Assembly (NCBI GenBank): GCA_947034895.1
Contig: OX344763.1
Coordinates: 23,467,001-23,531,000, forward strand
Source of the DNA: Rhytidiadelphus loreus
Lineage: Eukaryota; Streptophyta; Bryopsida; Hypnales; Hylocomiaceae
Length of the DNA: 64,000 nt
Direction of reading: 5' to 3'
Shown: in pieces, positions 1-12,110 of the stretch
Numbering within the stretch: the first letter of the stretch is position 1
Layout of the letters: each line of letters starts with the position of its first letter
The notes under the pieces: generated by a model
The model's input: only the letters and a program-made list of their open reading frames with translations
Told to the model about the DNA's origin: nothing
Databases searched by the model: none
Translations under genes and position numbers: made by a program

Positions 1-237
1 AACCGTAATACTTATAACGCTGACAAGCACGCTGCGAAATAAGTAGCAACTAAAGCGTTGAAATGAAATGTCACTGCAAAATATACAAACCCACGTCATC
101 ACCTTAACAGTCTACCCCAGAATACCTCAAAGAAGACGACACAACCTCAAGACAAGTTGCTCAATAGCTGCAAAAGAAAAGAAATATTTCAATGTGAACC
201 CCAAAAGCACAAGAAGCTTGTGCCTAGAAATACAGAA

Positions 238-2363
238 TTACCCCATGGCTGCCTTCAGAGCATCTCCTGCGCCTTGGAAAAAGACCCACGAGAGAATAAA
301 GTCAGCTATAAATATGCAGACGAGAGAGATGACCACAGCTGAAGTGGTGGACTCTCCAACTCCTTTAGCTCCACCGAGAGTTGTTACACCCCATGTGCAA
401 CTCACGATTGAGATGATACCGCCAAACACAACAGATTTAATTGTTGTGCTTATCAAATCCCATGGTTGTAAGGCTCTTGCGGCAGATTCAAGAATAATAT
501 TAGCACTCACATTGTAAACAGAGTCTGCAAGTAATACACTAGCCCCCATGGCTACTGCAAAGCACATGGTAGTGAGAATAGGTAAAGCTAAACAGCAAGC
601 AATTACGCGAGGAGTCACCAAGTAATCAACTGGGTCAGTTCTCAATACTCGCAGTGTATCTGTCTGCTCTGAAACCTGTAACAAAATGCCACAAAACTTA
701 AATAAATGCAAGTAGACAGTGGAGGTACGATGAGAACAGAAAATCATGCATACACGCAAGACAAACAGATGATTGCCGTATACGGTACATAATATGTGTT
801 TATCAAACAGCACAGGAAGTCTCTCGTCTAACAAAGGGTAAATCAGGAAGCCAGAGCATTATAACCTTAATCTGCCGTTTATGAAATTCCTGCTAACATG
901 AAGGTCCACTGACAAAGATTCACGGTATCTAGAGTCTCCAAAGACAATCCGAAGTTCGACTTGGCTAACGAAGTGCTAAAAGAAGTGCTGTGGGAGTAAG
1001 GAGGCCCCAAATGGTAGAAAGAACGGCTTACTTGCATAGTTCCCAGCTCAGCAGCAAATGCACTTCCGACTCTACCGGCCATGATAATGGCCGTCACCAC
1101 AGGAGACAATTCTCTAGCCAACGCCAACGACAAAACGCCGCCAACTGACCTTGTCAATCCCAACCTCGCAAATTCCCGAACAAACTGCCAAATTGGTATA
1201 GATGTCAAACTCTGGTTATTGATAGCCAAAGACCTCCGCCACGCTCATCCAATGTGGGTTCTTAAAAATCTTGACCATAAAAGCTATAAAAACAGAACTC
1301 TTCGGGCCCAGGAAAATCATAGAACCTTCAGTATAATTGGGCGATGCTAAGCCAAGGAGAAAATAAAACAGTTACGAACCTGAATTGTGAAAACCATGCC
1401 AACAAACGAGGCAGTCAAGAGGCTCACACCCAATGATCGTGGCCCAACTAACTCTAATTGCTGCAACGTGTTGCGGACATGCACTCTTCCTTTGATAGTC
1501 CTAATAACCACCTGCAAAATACAATTCAACACAAGACCAGGGTGGCTGAAATTCAGAGGCCGTTCTGAGAAGCTGAAGACACTGCCTACCAAATATTAAA
1601 AGCTCGAGTTCTTATGCAACGCGCAGTCAGAAACACGCATTCGGGAGATTCCCAAATCTGAATAACGACGAAAAGAAAATTTCGATGGCTCCATAGAAAA
1701 GCGCGCGGGCGGCTTGAAATGCATGCGGTCATTGCACCGGATAATGACGAATTCGAGAGGAAGAGCTACAACGAGAATGGCAGGACCCGGAGAAGGTCTG
1801 GCAATAGCGCGCAGTGGTTTAGGATTCGAATAGAGAGATCCGATCATTTCCTTTGCAACGCGGACATTGAAGAGTAGGTTGGGAGGGAGGTGGTAAGTAG
1901 CTCAATTGCTGTTACCAATTTAAAACGGTTGCAGATGTAGCGCCAAAACGACAAGGGAGGTGGGCGAGACGGAGGGGAGGGGTACCTGGCCGGCGATGAT
2001 GAAAGCAGCTATAGCGCGCCAGAGGTAGCGAGGGGGCATCCAGCCGGCCAGTAGAGGGCGAATTTGAAACTCCTCGAGGGTCTCCGCAGGGGGAGGGGTG
2101 GCCGAAGCAGTGGCAGCGGCAGCAGCATCGTCGGCATCATGACTGGGCAGGTCAACCTCAGCAGCAGCGGTAGTAGCGTGCAGGTGGGGAGGCGAAAGAG
2201 GGCTACGAGAATGAGGTCGGAGGGGCAGGGGAGGCAGGAACAAATGCTGCAGACGTGACGAGCGGGAAGAGCGCAGGGCGAGGGTACAGGAGCGACGGAG
2301 AAGGGGCGAGCAGGACAGGGGATGGGAGAGGCGCAGGCGCGGCAGAGTGTGCGCCAGAGCCAT
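238..2363 (-). CDS. TGD1: TGD1, chloroplast inner-envelope lipid ABC transporter permease (MlaE family)
   Basis: Four exons on the minus strand: 1986-2363, 1380-1511, 1032-1184 and 238-675. All introns are GT-AG and phase 0, giving 366 residues (the Arabidopsis protein is about 350). Residues 1-70 are rich in Ser, Arg, Leu and Pro and lack acidic residues, as in a plastid transit peptide. From about residue 117 the protein follows the MlaE permease family, with the conserved stretches [55 protein letters not shown] and [17 protein letters not shown], and about five to six hydrophobic segments. Known role: the TGD1-TGD2-TGD3 complex moves ER-derived phosphatidic acid or another lipid precursor across the inner envelope for galactolipid synthesis. 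The Met at 2363 was chosen because the transit peptide follows it directly; an in-frame upstream extension to 2576 looks like 5' leader. It is divergent to NXD1. Family assignment is certain; the exact start is not. Confidence 0.93.
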
Positions 2364-2576
2364 GACCCCAGAATGCAAAACCCTAGAGGAAGAAGCTGCA
2401 ACACTAAAGAAAACGTGGAGGAGTGGGGACGAGGATGGGGACGACGAGGTCGAGGAGCGTGAATCAGGGACTGTAGCGGCAAGGCGAGGATATGGATGAG
2501 CATCCGCACCGTTGTGGGGGATGGAGGGCTCGCCAAATGGTTCGTTCAAATGGTTCCAGGAGCGCCTTTGGGCCAA

Positions 2577-4096
2577 GGTCTCACTGTTCAGTATCTAGAA
2601 ACCTACTCAAACTTTCTCAATTCCCTGTGGCATGTCGGCAGTTGGGCGTTACCAACGCACCGTACTTTAGAAGATATCGCGGGAACTGTAAAAGAAGTCA
2701 CGAAGGTATGTGCCACCGGCAATGGACACTAATTACAGCTCAGCATGGTTACTATTCTTCAGCTTATATTATTCTGATCAAGGCACTTTATCATGCCTAG
2801 TTGGACACCGTATGAATGAGTTTTGAAGCTTCAAAGTACTGTCCTCTAGATGTACCAAAAAAAACACAATAGGCTCTCATAGACTTTCATGATTCGATTG
2901 TGTACATCTCACTTAATCCCTTGTCTAGTGCAGCATTTTTTAAATACATGCTTTACCTTGCAAACTGACATCGATTTTTGACAAAGGGGCGAAAATGAAG
3001 AAGTTGCAGTTCAATATTTTAAGTAAGAATTCTGTGTATGGATCGAGATTAAAACAATGGTGCTGTTGACACTTCGTACATGGTTTCTGCTCTCTTGATT
3101 TCAAGTTCAAAACAATTGAAACAGTCCCTCACGTCTATCTACTTTTATGTAGAGGAAGAATCTACTATGTAAGTGGAGGATGGGTTGCATTGGTGGAAAT
3201 TCACAAGCAGCAGCACTTATGGTGTTCACAAACGGATTGCCCATGATCACTATTACCACTTGTTGAAGTTTCACAATGTTAAACCCGAACAACCTCAAAC
3301 ACCCAAACGCATCACATTTAATACCAGTTTTGAGTGGCTCTCGCAGAGGCTTCCTTTTGTTCAGTTTCATTTTGTTTTTGGACCAACACATGGAATGCTC
3401 TATTGGATTCTGGTGATTTAGCCCTATCTGCATTCCATATTTCACAACATGAGCAAGGACAAGCTAATGTTGTTGTTCATGATCGAGTCCCAGGGTTGTT
3501 GCAGTATCGCTTACGGCATTCACAACCTTGTCATCCAATGACTAATATCAGATGTTTAGCCCTAAACCCTGAGAGCACCTCAAAGGGGCATCACCTTCCT
3601 TGTAATCACTGCTTCACTATCTGCCATAAATTTTTTGAGTGGGAAATCAGTGCGTAAGTGTCGTGAGATTCTCCAATTTCACAACAGGCTTACAACAAAT
3701 AGCTAATCCAGCTTTGACGAGATTGGAGTTCAATACAAACGCTGTTGCATTCTCAAGTCACAAATTTTTTCTGAATGTCCACACGCTCCATGATTTGTAA
3801 TCGACTTAGATACTGCCACTAGCGATGTTTTCCTTGCTCAAAATGCACAAGTATCAATCCTACCTAGCTCGTCCTGCGTAGCTCGTCCATTTGTTGTTAA
3901 CTCAGTAGAGATTGAATGGAGAACAACGGACCTCACAAATCGCTAACCCACAAACTTACGTTCCCAGGAGTTCCCGAACGTTCCCGCTAGTTCGAACTCA
4001 CAGCAGCAGGCGGATCCCCAATTCCGTCCTTGTATACAGTACTGAAGAATCTAAGAGCCAAATCTGCGATTGGGTTTCGAATTACCAAATCTGAGA
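2577..4096. other. Divergent intergenic region between TGD1 and NXD1
   Basis: This region should contain the TGD1 promoter and upstream NXD1 sequence. A plus-strand open frame at 2496-2732 reads QYLETYSNFLNSLWHVGSW-like protein and ends near a GT-type donor (AAGGTATGT at about 2704). It could be an exon of an unrecognised gene or chance coding potential, and I could not connect it to another exon. From 2,750 to 3,900 I see only short broken frames and no repeat shared with the rest of the window. Confidence 0.35.
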
Positions 4097-4291
4097 TTAG
4101 GGTTTGAAGAGCTGAATTTGCAATTGGAGTTCGGAGAGTCGATTCATAGCTCTGCATGTGCTTACATCCTCCTCCTCCGCCATCCTTAGGCCGTGATTTT
4201 GCTCCTCTATTTCGACTGCTAGGATAGCTTGCAAGTGCAGGAAGCGTTCGAGCCAAACGGGAGCTTCTGTGGTGGATTGTGCGTCCGCCAT
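4097..4291 (-). CDS. Possible 64-residue small ORF antisense to the NXD1 5' region
   Basis: An uninterrupted frame starts with ATG at 4291 and runs as MADAQSTTEAPVWLERFLH..., with a balanced, helix-forming composition rich in Leu, Glu and Gln. I do not recognise the protein. It overlaps the region expected to hold the NXD1 promoter or 5' leader. Its stop lies in an AAACCCTAA telo-box-like motif (minus strand, about 4097-4105), a motif typical of plant promoters and leaders. It may be a real small gene, an upstream exon of something else, or chance. Confidence 0.2.
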   Translation of the reverse strand: MADAQSTTEAPVWLERFLHLQAILAVEIEEQNHGLRMAEEEDVSTCRAMNRLSELQLQIQLFKP

Positions 4292-4521
4292 TGCCGTGCT
4301 ACTTGCAATTTGCTTTGAAGGTGTTTTTGTCGTCTCTTTACTTCCTTCTTTTTGTGCTTGTTCAATTAAATCGAGAGATGGTGTAGGGTTTGAAAGAGAT
4401 GAGGCGAAGCTTTGCTGCTGTCGAGAGATGACTTTTGGTGATTTGCGACAATAGTCTGTGTCGTTATTCTTGCATTTGGACGAGCTTGAAAATTGACTGA
4501 GTGATTGTTTGTAGGTGAGCT

Positions 4522-7500
4522 ATGTCGTCTGGAGAAGCGCAAGCTCGTAAGTATGCTGACGGACCACCGTGGATTTTCACCGGCAGGTACTTGCACTTGC
4601 TCTAATTTTCTTTCTTTCTTTCTTTTTGAATATATATACACGGAATGTAACGTCTCCATTTACCATACAGTAGGGGAAAGGTTCCATTCCCCAGGCAGGT
4701 AAACTTTGAACCTTTCCCTACAACAATCTAGAAATTTGCACCTTCTAAAATTTTGTACATGTATTTGTGTTAAGCTGCAAACAATTGCAAAAAGAAAATG
4801 TCAATAGATTAAGCGTTTTCACACTTGACACAAAGCAAAGGTCACATGTGTGGTCAATGGAGCCTCTAATGTCCTGTACGGTTAATGGAGTCTCTACCTT
4901 GCAGGAAACACTCTATTTCAAGCTGTATTGGGGTTATGCTTTGAATCGAGGCACAAGAGTATAATGACAACCATTCTCAGTGTCTTCAAGGTTCCATTGC
5001 ACTAGAGTCTTATTCTTCAAAGTTTCTGCATTGAAATGCAGGGCACTCTATCAGCTGCATCTAGTCAAAGCTGAAGTGGCACGGCGTGTCATTCCCCCGG
5101 AGCTCAAAGTCGTTCAAGCTTTCGGGTGCGTTTTCTTTACTATGGAACAGTTTGATTACACGAATATGGAGAATTGGTTATGCATTTCGATTAATTGTTT
5201 GTTATTTCATAAAATCAGGTGCACATGGTTAAGAGAACATGCCTGAAGGACCAAGGATTCATGGTTTGAAAATGACCATTTTGAAAATCATAATTCGGAT
5301 GGAGTCAAAATTCATGTCGCGCCAGAAGCAGTAAAAAAACATAGCATTTGTTAGTGAAAAATAAATAGAAATAGAACAAAATATAATCCAGGAAGTCAAG
5401 TATGATGCCATAACCAATTCTCCATATTTGTGTAATCAAACTGTTAACTAACCATACACGAATGTGGACAATTGGTTATGCAACTGTGTTGGCATCATAC
5501 TTGACCTCATGTGTGCTTCTCAAAAGTTTTCAGAAAAACATGAGGCTCAATTTGCTGCACAAATAGGACAATTGTAAGCTGGCATAATAGTGGCTGAGAT
5601 CACTCGGTGTGCATGCGGAAGAGGTTTACAGGTACACCTTAGGCGGCTTTTACTTGGCCAAGTATGATTCAAGCCCGGCTGGCGTCTTTGATGAGGTGTA
5701 CAGCCAACTTGGTGAAAGAATGAAATCTTTTCTTGCATTCATTTCTTTCTCAATTTTCTCCAAAGTCTTTACTGTTTCTACCCTAAGCAATGGTTTGAGA
5801 ATGAAGACTGTTATGGAGAAATGAGACATGTGTTATAAGCAGGAGTAGCATGTCGGGGTCCCTCATTCCAAACATATAGTAATCTCTGAAGTCAAGTATG
5901 ATGCCAACACATGGTTATAGGCATAGAGGCATTCTTAAGATTGTAGAATATGATTTCTCAAGTTTCCAATTAGTGAAGATCATACCGATGATTGTTCCGA
6001 GGATCATATTCTAAGGACTATGTAGAAAGGCCTATTTTTAATTTTTTTCTCTTGAAAGCGTACATTTGTGGTGGAGATACTTGCAATTAGACGCTTGTTG
6101 ACGTTCAACTCTTTCTGTGCAGCTGGTCGTGCTAGCGGGCATCGTCTGGAATCCTCCCACATCTTGCGCGTGAGTACCATTCTCATATGTATAATTTCCC
6201 TTTTAAGAGATGTAAAGCCTGAAAATATCGGTGTCGAGATTCTAAGTTTCCAATTCACAATTCAACGTACTTCAACGTATTATTTGCTCTGGACTGACGG
6301 GAGGAGGCCTTGTATGGACATAAACTACATCTATAGTGAATGGGATGAAGTTTGAGAAGAAGTGAACCAGGGTCGTACCTAATTTTATAAAGACAGAACC
6401 TCTCGTATCGGAACTGCTTGTTTGACAAATACAGATGGTGTCAGTGCTGGCGTCACTCACATGCTGTGTTTTCTCCAGCTGGGCAGCAAGAGTCATAGTG
6501 AACAGCGAAGAAGCTCGTGACCATGGCATTGACGTGAGTAAACTCAACTTCGTGCTTGTCAATGGCAGCATGTATTACTTCAATACTTTTGATTTTATTG
6601 TGTTTGAAGTGAGTGCATCAGGGTACAGGTTCACTAGAATTTCAAGGGGTGCTTCATATGATCGACTCCTCTTCAAGGCAGTAAAACACTTCTATAGGTT
6701 TCTGATGAGTTTTGCGTTCGGGGAAATTCCGTAATCATTTGGCCCCCGAGACTCTTAGTTCCATATATCACTACTGCGCAACTTCTAGAATTGGTTTTGG
6801 TTTTGGTTTTGTATGATGACAAATGAATTACACGACTGAAGATAACTTGATTCAGATTTTGATAAGTTTATGAGTTCTTGCCACATAAATGGTCCGTTAC
6901 TTGGGAACTAAATGAGACTGAGGGACCATATCTGCGAAGTTTTCTTGTAATCATGCCCGTGATTTCTAATGACAGGAAGTCGGTCTCCCAAGTCGGACAG
7001 CTGAGTTTTCATTGGTGAGTTTGATCAAAGTTGGTGCTGTGATACACTGATGCCAATCCTTTGCAGCGTTTCTAGTATTTTCTTCTTTCCAGTAGGGAAG
7101 GGCTTTAGGTAACTACACCTAATCTCAATCAACCCTATAGATTCTTGCCTAGAATGTCCATCATTGAACATGAGAGCCTAGGGCTGATTTGGGGTACACC
7201 TATACTCAACACTTTGAAATTTCATATTTTATTTATATGCTGGAAAAAATATACATGCTAAGATGCATTGGAATCCTCTTGCAATAGCCACAATAAGTAT
7301 TCATTCTCAGATGCCACATGATGCAGAGGACCTCCACAAGCGAAAGAAAATTTCGGAAACCGTGGTGGAATATATTACCTAAAGGAAGAGAAAGCTCAAG
7401 AAAAAGTAACCATGCTGTGGATATCGTGGAGAGTGATGGAAGTTTACGGAGAAGACCGCTCTGCAATATTGAACTTCTCAACAATGGTCAGCGTCATAAC

Positions 7501-9075
7501 TGGAAATTATGATCACACATGGCATGGAATTGCATATATTAGAGATTACACTTGAGCAAGCTGTGATCATTTATTTTTGGTAGAATTGGTCCCTGAGTTC
7601 TATTTGAATTTCCTAAATAGTGTGTGTCAACAAATCATAGACATAATGAGATTTAGAGTCTGTACCACCCTGGTGCTTTTTGTTGCGTAGTCATCATGCG
7701 AAACCAAAGTTCTCCAAAGATCGCACAATAGTGAATACAAGGAAGTATGAGTCTTTCTCCTAAATTCAAAGTGTGTTTCTAATGTAGTTAAGAGTCCTGC
7801 AGGAGAAATGTTTTAGTGAATCTGAATATTCAATTTAGTAACTTGCTGTCGCTCCCATCAATTATTCTGCAGCGGTTGTGGGTGCTCAAGGTACGGGATG
7901 GCTAGGTCCCTCCATGAAGATGTCTCTTCCCAGCTTCAGGTGCGTGTTTAAACGACTACGTAACCTTGGAAACGCTTTAATAAATGTTTGGGTTTGCATA
8001 ATGTCATTTGGTTCTACGTATGAGAAAACTTTGTATTAAACGCTTTCAAATTGGCAGAAACGGTTTAATATCATCTCTCCGTGTGCTTAGTGTGTTAGGT
8101 TTTTTTGGCTCTGAACCAAAGGAGAGTAGGCCAAATGCATTGACACAACCTTGTGAACTGAGAAAGTTTGTGTGGTTTATTATTATCATACAGTGGTGTC
8201 GGTATTTGAAAACTGAGCAGTGGTATTTAACATGAACTAAGAATGCAGCTACACCATGAAGTGAGCTTTTGAGACTCTTGTTGCTTTGTAGCTACACTAC
8301 AAAAGTAGAGAGCCTCTCACACCGCAGCTACCTGTTTTCTTACCGTGTAGCTTTTCGTTTGATGTTCATGTCCTGACTTGTTTCACATTACTATAAATTT
8401 AGTGGGAAGACGGAGGTGCAGCCAGATCTTCTGAAGTATTCTTGCAGATTGAATAGCAGGTACGCATTCTTAGTCAATCCTGAGAAAAATGGATGAAATT
8501 TTATTGCTATCTGTTGCTATAATGAGAATGGCATAATTGGGCATTAAATAGGAATTTTGCTAAAGAAGATCGCCACTGGAAAGTTTTTTCCAGAAGAAGG
8601 GAGTCCATAAACCGACTGGGTTTGTCAACCCTTGAGTGTGTGTCTCATCGTTTTGTGTCTATATGATTGGAGAATTTCCACTTGTCATGTTATGAACGGA
8701 TGGACAAAGATATAGGCAAAAACGTTCAAATTTTCAAACAAGGATTTTTGTTTAGTTGTATGTTTTATTACTGATTTTGTTCATGGTGATGTGTTCAGAA
8801 TAAGGCCTGTTTCTCCAGCACGAGTTTCTCTCCTGCCATTTACAGAGGAAGACGGGTCAGAAGATGTGCAAACTCAACAGCTGGACAGTGATGTGATGTC
8901 TGTGCTCATCGGGAAGCCTATTGTGGCACTTGCATTTGAAGACATGGCCATGTTCGTTGAGGCCCCCACAATTGTAGTTGCAGAAAAACAAACAGTCAAG
9001 GGTAAGCAAGGGCATGGCCTGCTGAGTAGGTTCCCCAGATTTAAAACACCCGGTCTTCCTACTTCCTCTGCCTAG
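4522..9075 (+). CDS. NXD1: NXD1, NEOXANTHIN-DEFICIENT 1-like protein (acetoacetate decarboxylase-like fold)
   Basis: Ten exons: 4522-4586, 5042-5125, 5632-5695, 6123-6169, 6479-6533, 6976-7014, 7327-7486, 7873-7939, 8403-8459 and 8799-9075. They sum to 915 nt (304 residues) with continuous phase and GT-AG borders. Recognisable NXD1 stretches are PPWIFTGRALYQLHLVKAEV, FGYTLGGFYLAKYDSSPAGV, LVVLAGIVWNPPTSCAWAAR, EVGLPSRTAEFSL, GPSMKMSLPSF, KYSCRLNSR and IGKPIVALAF. The Arabidopsis and tomato proteins are needed for neoxanthin accumulation in plastids; the biochemical activity is not settled. Exon 7 could start at the AG at 7310 instead, but only the AG ending at 7326 keeps frame. An AG at about 4514 suggests a spliced 5' leader, with the first intron near 4,315-4,514. 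The start Met precedes the conserved PPWIF by 14 residues, as expected. Introns 1 and 2 contain repeats, listed separately. Confidence 0.93.
4665..4870 (+). repeat. Dispersed repeat in NXD1 intron 1, second copy at 27,485-27,660
   Basis: The stretch around 4,716-4,842 (CCCTACAACAATCTAGAAAT, then AATAGATTAAGCGTTTTCAC and ACACAAAGCAAAGGTCA) recurs in the same orientation at about 27,517-27,632. That second copy lies inside the long intron of the zinc-ribbon gene. No terminal repeats could be defined. Confidence 0.7.
5147..5443. repeat. Inverted repeat in NXD1 intron 2
   Basis: Bases 5147-5181 (starting CAGTTTGATTACACGAATAT) reappear as a near-perfect reverse complement at 5409-5443. The roughly 230-bp loop lies within intron 2. 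Transcribed RNA could fold into a 35-bp stem. A shorter version of the same sequence occurs again at 5,450-5,480. Confidence 0.7.
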
Positions 9076-9476
9076 TTGGCCACACAATGTGCTTGTGATT
9101 TTCTTTCCAGATTTTGTGATTGACTGAAAAATATATTCAAATTCCGTAATGACTCACTCATTTTGCTCAAGTATATCTCAAGTCTCCCTTGATGTCCTTC
9201 CAGGGAATGCCAAATATGGCCACAATAAATGATTTGACTTCATATTAGTACTTTGCAATGATACTGTTTTGGTGTTACATTTTTGGGTCCTTCCAGATCG
9301 CTCATGTGCCGATCTAGGACAATAGTAAAATTCCTATTTTTGCAATTTTTAAGATATATGTCCTTCTGGCATGCAATTTATTTAAATACTAAAGATTGGG
9401 CAAATACATCTATACATATCATTTCATTTCTAAGCCGCATATATTCCACACTGTCAAAACAAAATTGATGTGTTAA
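9076..9476. other. NXD1 3' flank and left edge of the repeat region
   Basis: The 3' untranslated region is expected here. Bases 9397-9470, including CATTTCTAAGCCGCATATAT, are repeated almost exactly at about 26,525-26,593 in the same orientation. At 9473-9476 a TTAA is followed by CCCTTAAGTGCTCCG, the first of the TTAA/CCC junctions that recur to the right. Confidence 0.6.
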
Positions 9477-9752
9477 CCCTTAAGTGCTCCGATGTCCATA
9501 TTTTGGACGATGAACACAGGGCTTGCAGGCACTGTTTCATCCAACTAACTTCTCATTCATCCAATGTAACACTTGAATCTTGAAAAGACAATCTTCTTTT
9601 ATGCCCAATTTCATGAAATTTTGGTAAATGGTATTATTGTACAAAAATATAAGCAAAAATGTGCCAAAATTTGGATGAAAATTTGTAAGGATAAAATGTG
9701 ACCATCCATGTCAATGAAATTGTGACAATATGTTGTGACATTGTACCATTAA

Positions 9753-10330
9753 TCCCTAAACGTCCAAACAAAGTTTTTAGGCAACATAGCAATTTTTGGC
9801 AACTCACTATAGACGGAGTTTTTCTTTTTATTTCCTTCAAAATTTCACTCAATATGGGGACAAGGAGTAGCTTTAAGGACCAACAATTTTCATAACTTTT
9901 GACTACATAGTTCAAAAATTATTGCATGATATTTAATTTGCAGTGTTCAACGGGCAGCCCGGGTAGCTTGGGCAGAATAAAAACACTTCTTTGAAAATCA
10001 CTTTTAAGAAAAATAAAAATTTGAATTTGATTCTTAACCCCTAAACGTCCAAACATCTTTTTTGCCAACATAGCGATTTGGGGCAGCTCACTACAGGTGG
10101 AGATTTTCTTAATTTTCTTTGAAAATTTCACACAATATGGGGACAAGGAGTATTCTTAAGGCCCAACAATTTTCATAACTTTTGACTACATGGTTCAAAA
10201 GTTATTGCATGATATGTAATTTTCAGTGTTCAGCGGGCACCCTGTGTTATGCGGGCACCCTGTGTTATGCGGGCACCCTGTGTTATGCGGGCAGGAAAAA
10301 AAAATTCTTTGAAAATCACTTTTAAAAAAA
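9753..10330 (+). repeat. Two tandem copies of a TTAA-bordered repeat with an 18-bp triplication
   Basis: Two adjacent direct copies, each about 285 bp, begin at 9753 (TTAA then TCCCTAAACGTCCAAAC) and 10038 (TTAA then CCCCTAAACGTCCAAAC). Both contain ATGGGGACAAGGAGTA and CCAACAATTTTCATAACTTT. The second copy contains three perfect tandem units of CGGGCACCCTGTGTTATG (about 10,235-10,289). The corresponding place in the inverted relative at about 49.37 kb (ATTAATGGTACAATG) lacks this block, so it is an insertion at a TTAA. Confidence 0.7.
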
Positions 10331-10859
10331 AATTAAATTTAAAATTGATTCTCTAGATTTTAATATATGTGGTAAGCTTTGAATCATCCCATTTTGATCA
10401 ATGAGTCAAAATTGATGAGGAATTTTAGTTTGGATTAGTTTGTAGGTAATTATGGAATCTCTACTCTAAAATATACTTTGCAGTTGATTAGATCAAGTTC
10501 ATTGTACACTATGTTTGGACTTTGTGGGTAGTTATGGAATCTCTACTCTAAAATATACTTTGCAATTGATATGTTGTACTCTTTCATTCAATGCAAGACT
10601 TGATCTAATCAACATAGTGTACACACTAGAAGAAAAAGCAGGGTTTTGCGACTGCAATTTGCGACTGGTTTGTAGTCGTATCGGACGTTTGCGACTTGTT
10701 GATATTCTAGAGTCCGCAGTCGCAGTGGACAAGTCGCATGAGTTGCACTACAGTTGCGAGGTTGTTTGTCATTCGATAGGCAATGGAGAACTTCGTCGAT
10801 GAACTGCTGTGACGTGGTTGCTGATGTGGTATTCACTGCCACGTAACTACATTTCACTC

Positions 10860-12110
10860 ACTTGTGACTTGTTTTCAACTTGTATGCGACTTGATTGTAA
10901 TTCATCTATAACTTCAGTGCCACTGCTATGCAACTTCATTTGAACTTCTGTTAGACTTCATGCAACTTCTTTGCAACTTTTGTGCAACTAGAATGCAACT
11001 TATTTGCAACTTTAGTACAACTAGAATGCAACTGGAATACAACTAGAATGCAACTGGAATACAACTAGAATGCAACTGGAATACAACTAGAATGCAACTG
11101 GAATACAACTAGAATGCAACTGGAATACAACTAGAATGCAACTGGAATACAACTAGAATGCAACTGGAATACAACTAGAATGCAACTGGAATACAACTAG
11201 AATGCAACTGGAATACAACTAGAATGCAACTGGAATACAACTAGAATGCAACTGGAATGTAATTTTTTTCATTCCTATGTTCCAACCTTGTGCAACTAAA
11301 ATGCAACTTATTTCTAACTTTCGAAGAACTAGAATGCAACTCCTGTGCAACTATTTGCAACTCTTGTGCAACTAGAATGCAATTTCTGTACTACTGGAAT
11401 GCAACTTTTGTGCTACTGGATTGCAACTTTTGTGCTACTGGATTGCAACTTTTGTGCTACTGGATTGCAACTTTTGTGCTACTGGATTGCAACTTTTGTG
11501 CTACTGGAATGCAACTTTTGTGCTACTGGATTGCAACTTCTGTACAACTGGAATGCAACTTCTCTGCTACTGGAATGCAACTTTTGTGCAACTAGAATGC
11601 AACTTTTGTGCAACTTTTGTACAATTGGAAAGCAACTTATTTTCAACTTGTGTGCAACTATTATTTGCGACTACATTGTAACTTATTTGCAACTTCTATC
11701 TATGGTAGTCTTTTCAAAATCTGTGCAACGCATTTGACAGCCTTACACTTCTTCTATACAACTCAATTATTATCCTTATACATCTTATATTAATTTGTTT
11801 GCAAGTCTTGCAACACTCATGTAACTAACTGTAACAATGCTAAAAATTAGAGAGTGCATTAGAATACTGCCATTTTTTACAAAACAAAACAACTGCATGA
11901 AATAGTTATAAACCATTGGCATACACGGTGTGCACATGCTGCAAACAACATTCGTAAATGGTTCAATGTCTTTCAAATACATCATTGATCATGATCCCTA
12001 TTCGTCACTAATTTTCAACTTCATTACAACTATTTTGCATCTACGAATTGGGACCTACATTGCAACTACATGACAAGTACACTACAACTACTGTGTAATT
12101 TCAATTACTT
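10860..12110 (+). repeat. Left subterminal repeat block of the CACTA element (TGCAACT arrays)
   Basis: TGCAACT and close variants occur dozens of times. From about 11,018 to 11,256 two 11-bp units, ACAACTAGAAT and GCAACTGGAAT, alternate in a near-perfect tandem array of about 11 pairs. From about 11,395 to 11,560 a related 22-bp unit (TTTTGTGCTACTGGATTGCA plus two bases) repeats about six times. The open frames here (11,290-11,793) are low-complexity translations of the repeats. In known CACTA elements subterminal repeats bind the element's own protein; that role here is inferred. Confidence 0.9.

Noticed and set aside
1920..2576. Long minus-strand frame extending TGD1 upstream of the chosen Met
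   Set aside because: The extra residues are upstream of a typical transit peptide start, and the other frames in this GC-rich exon are equally open. Treated as leader.
11290..11793. Overlapping plus-strand frames of 60-130 residues with repeated CNFCATG-like patterns
   Set aside because: They are direct translations of the TGCAACT subterminal arrays in several frames at once; repeat DNA, not protein.
10860..12110. Regular repeats considered as a CRISPR array
   Set aside because: Units are contiguous without unique spacers, the genome is eukaryotic, and the repeats fit CACTA subterminal structure.
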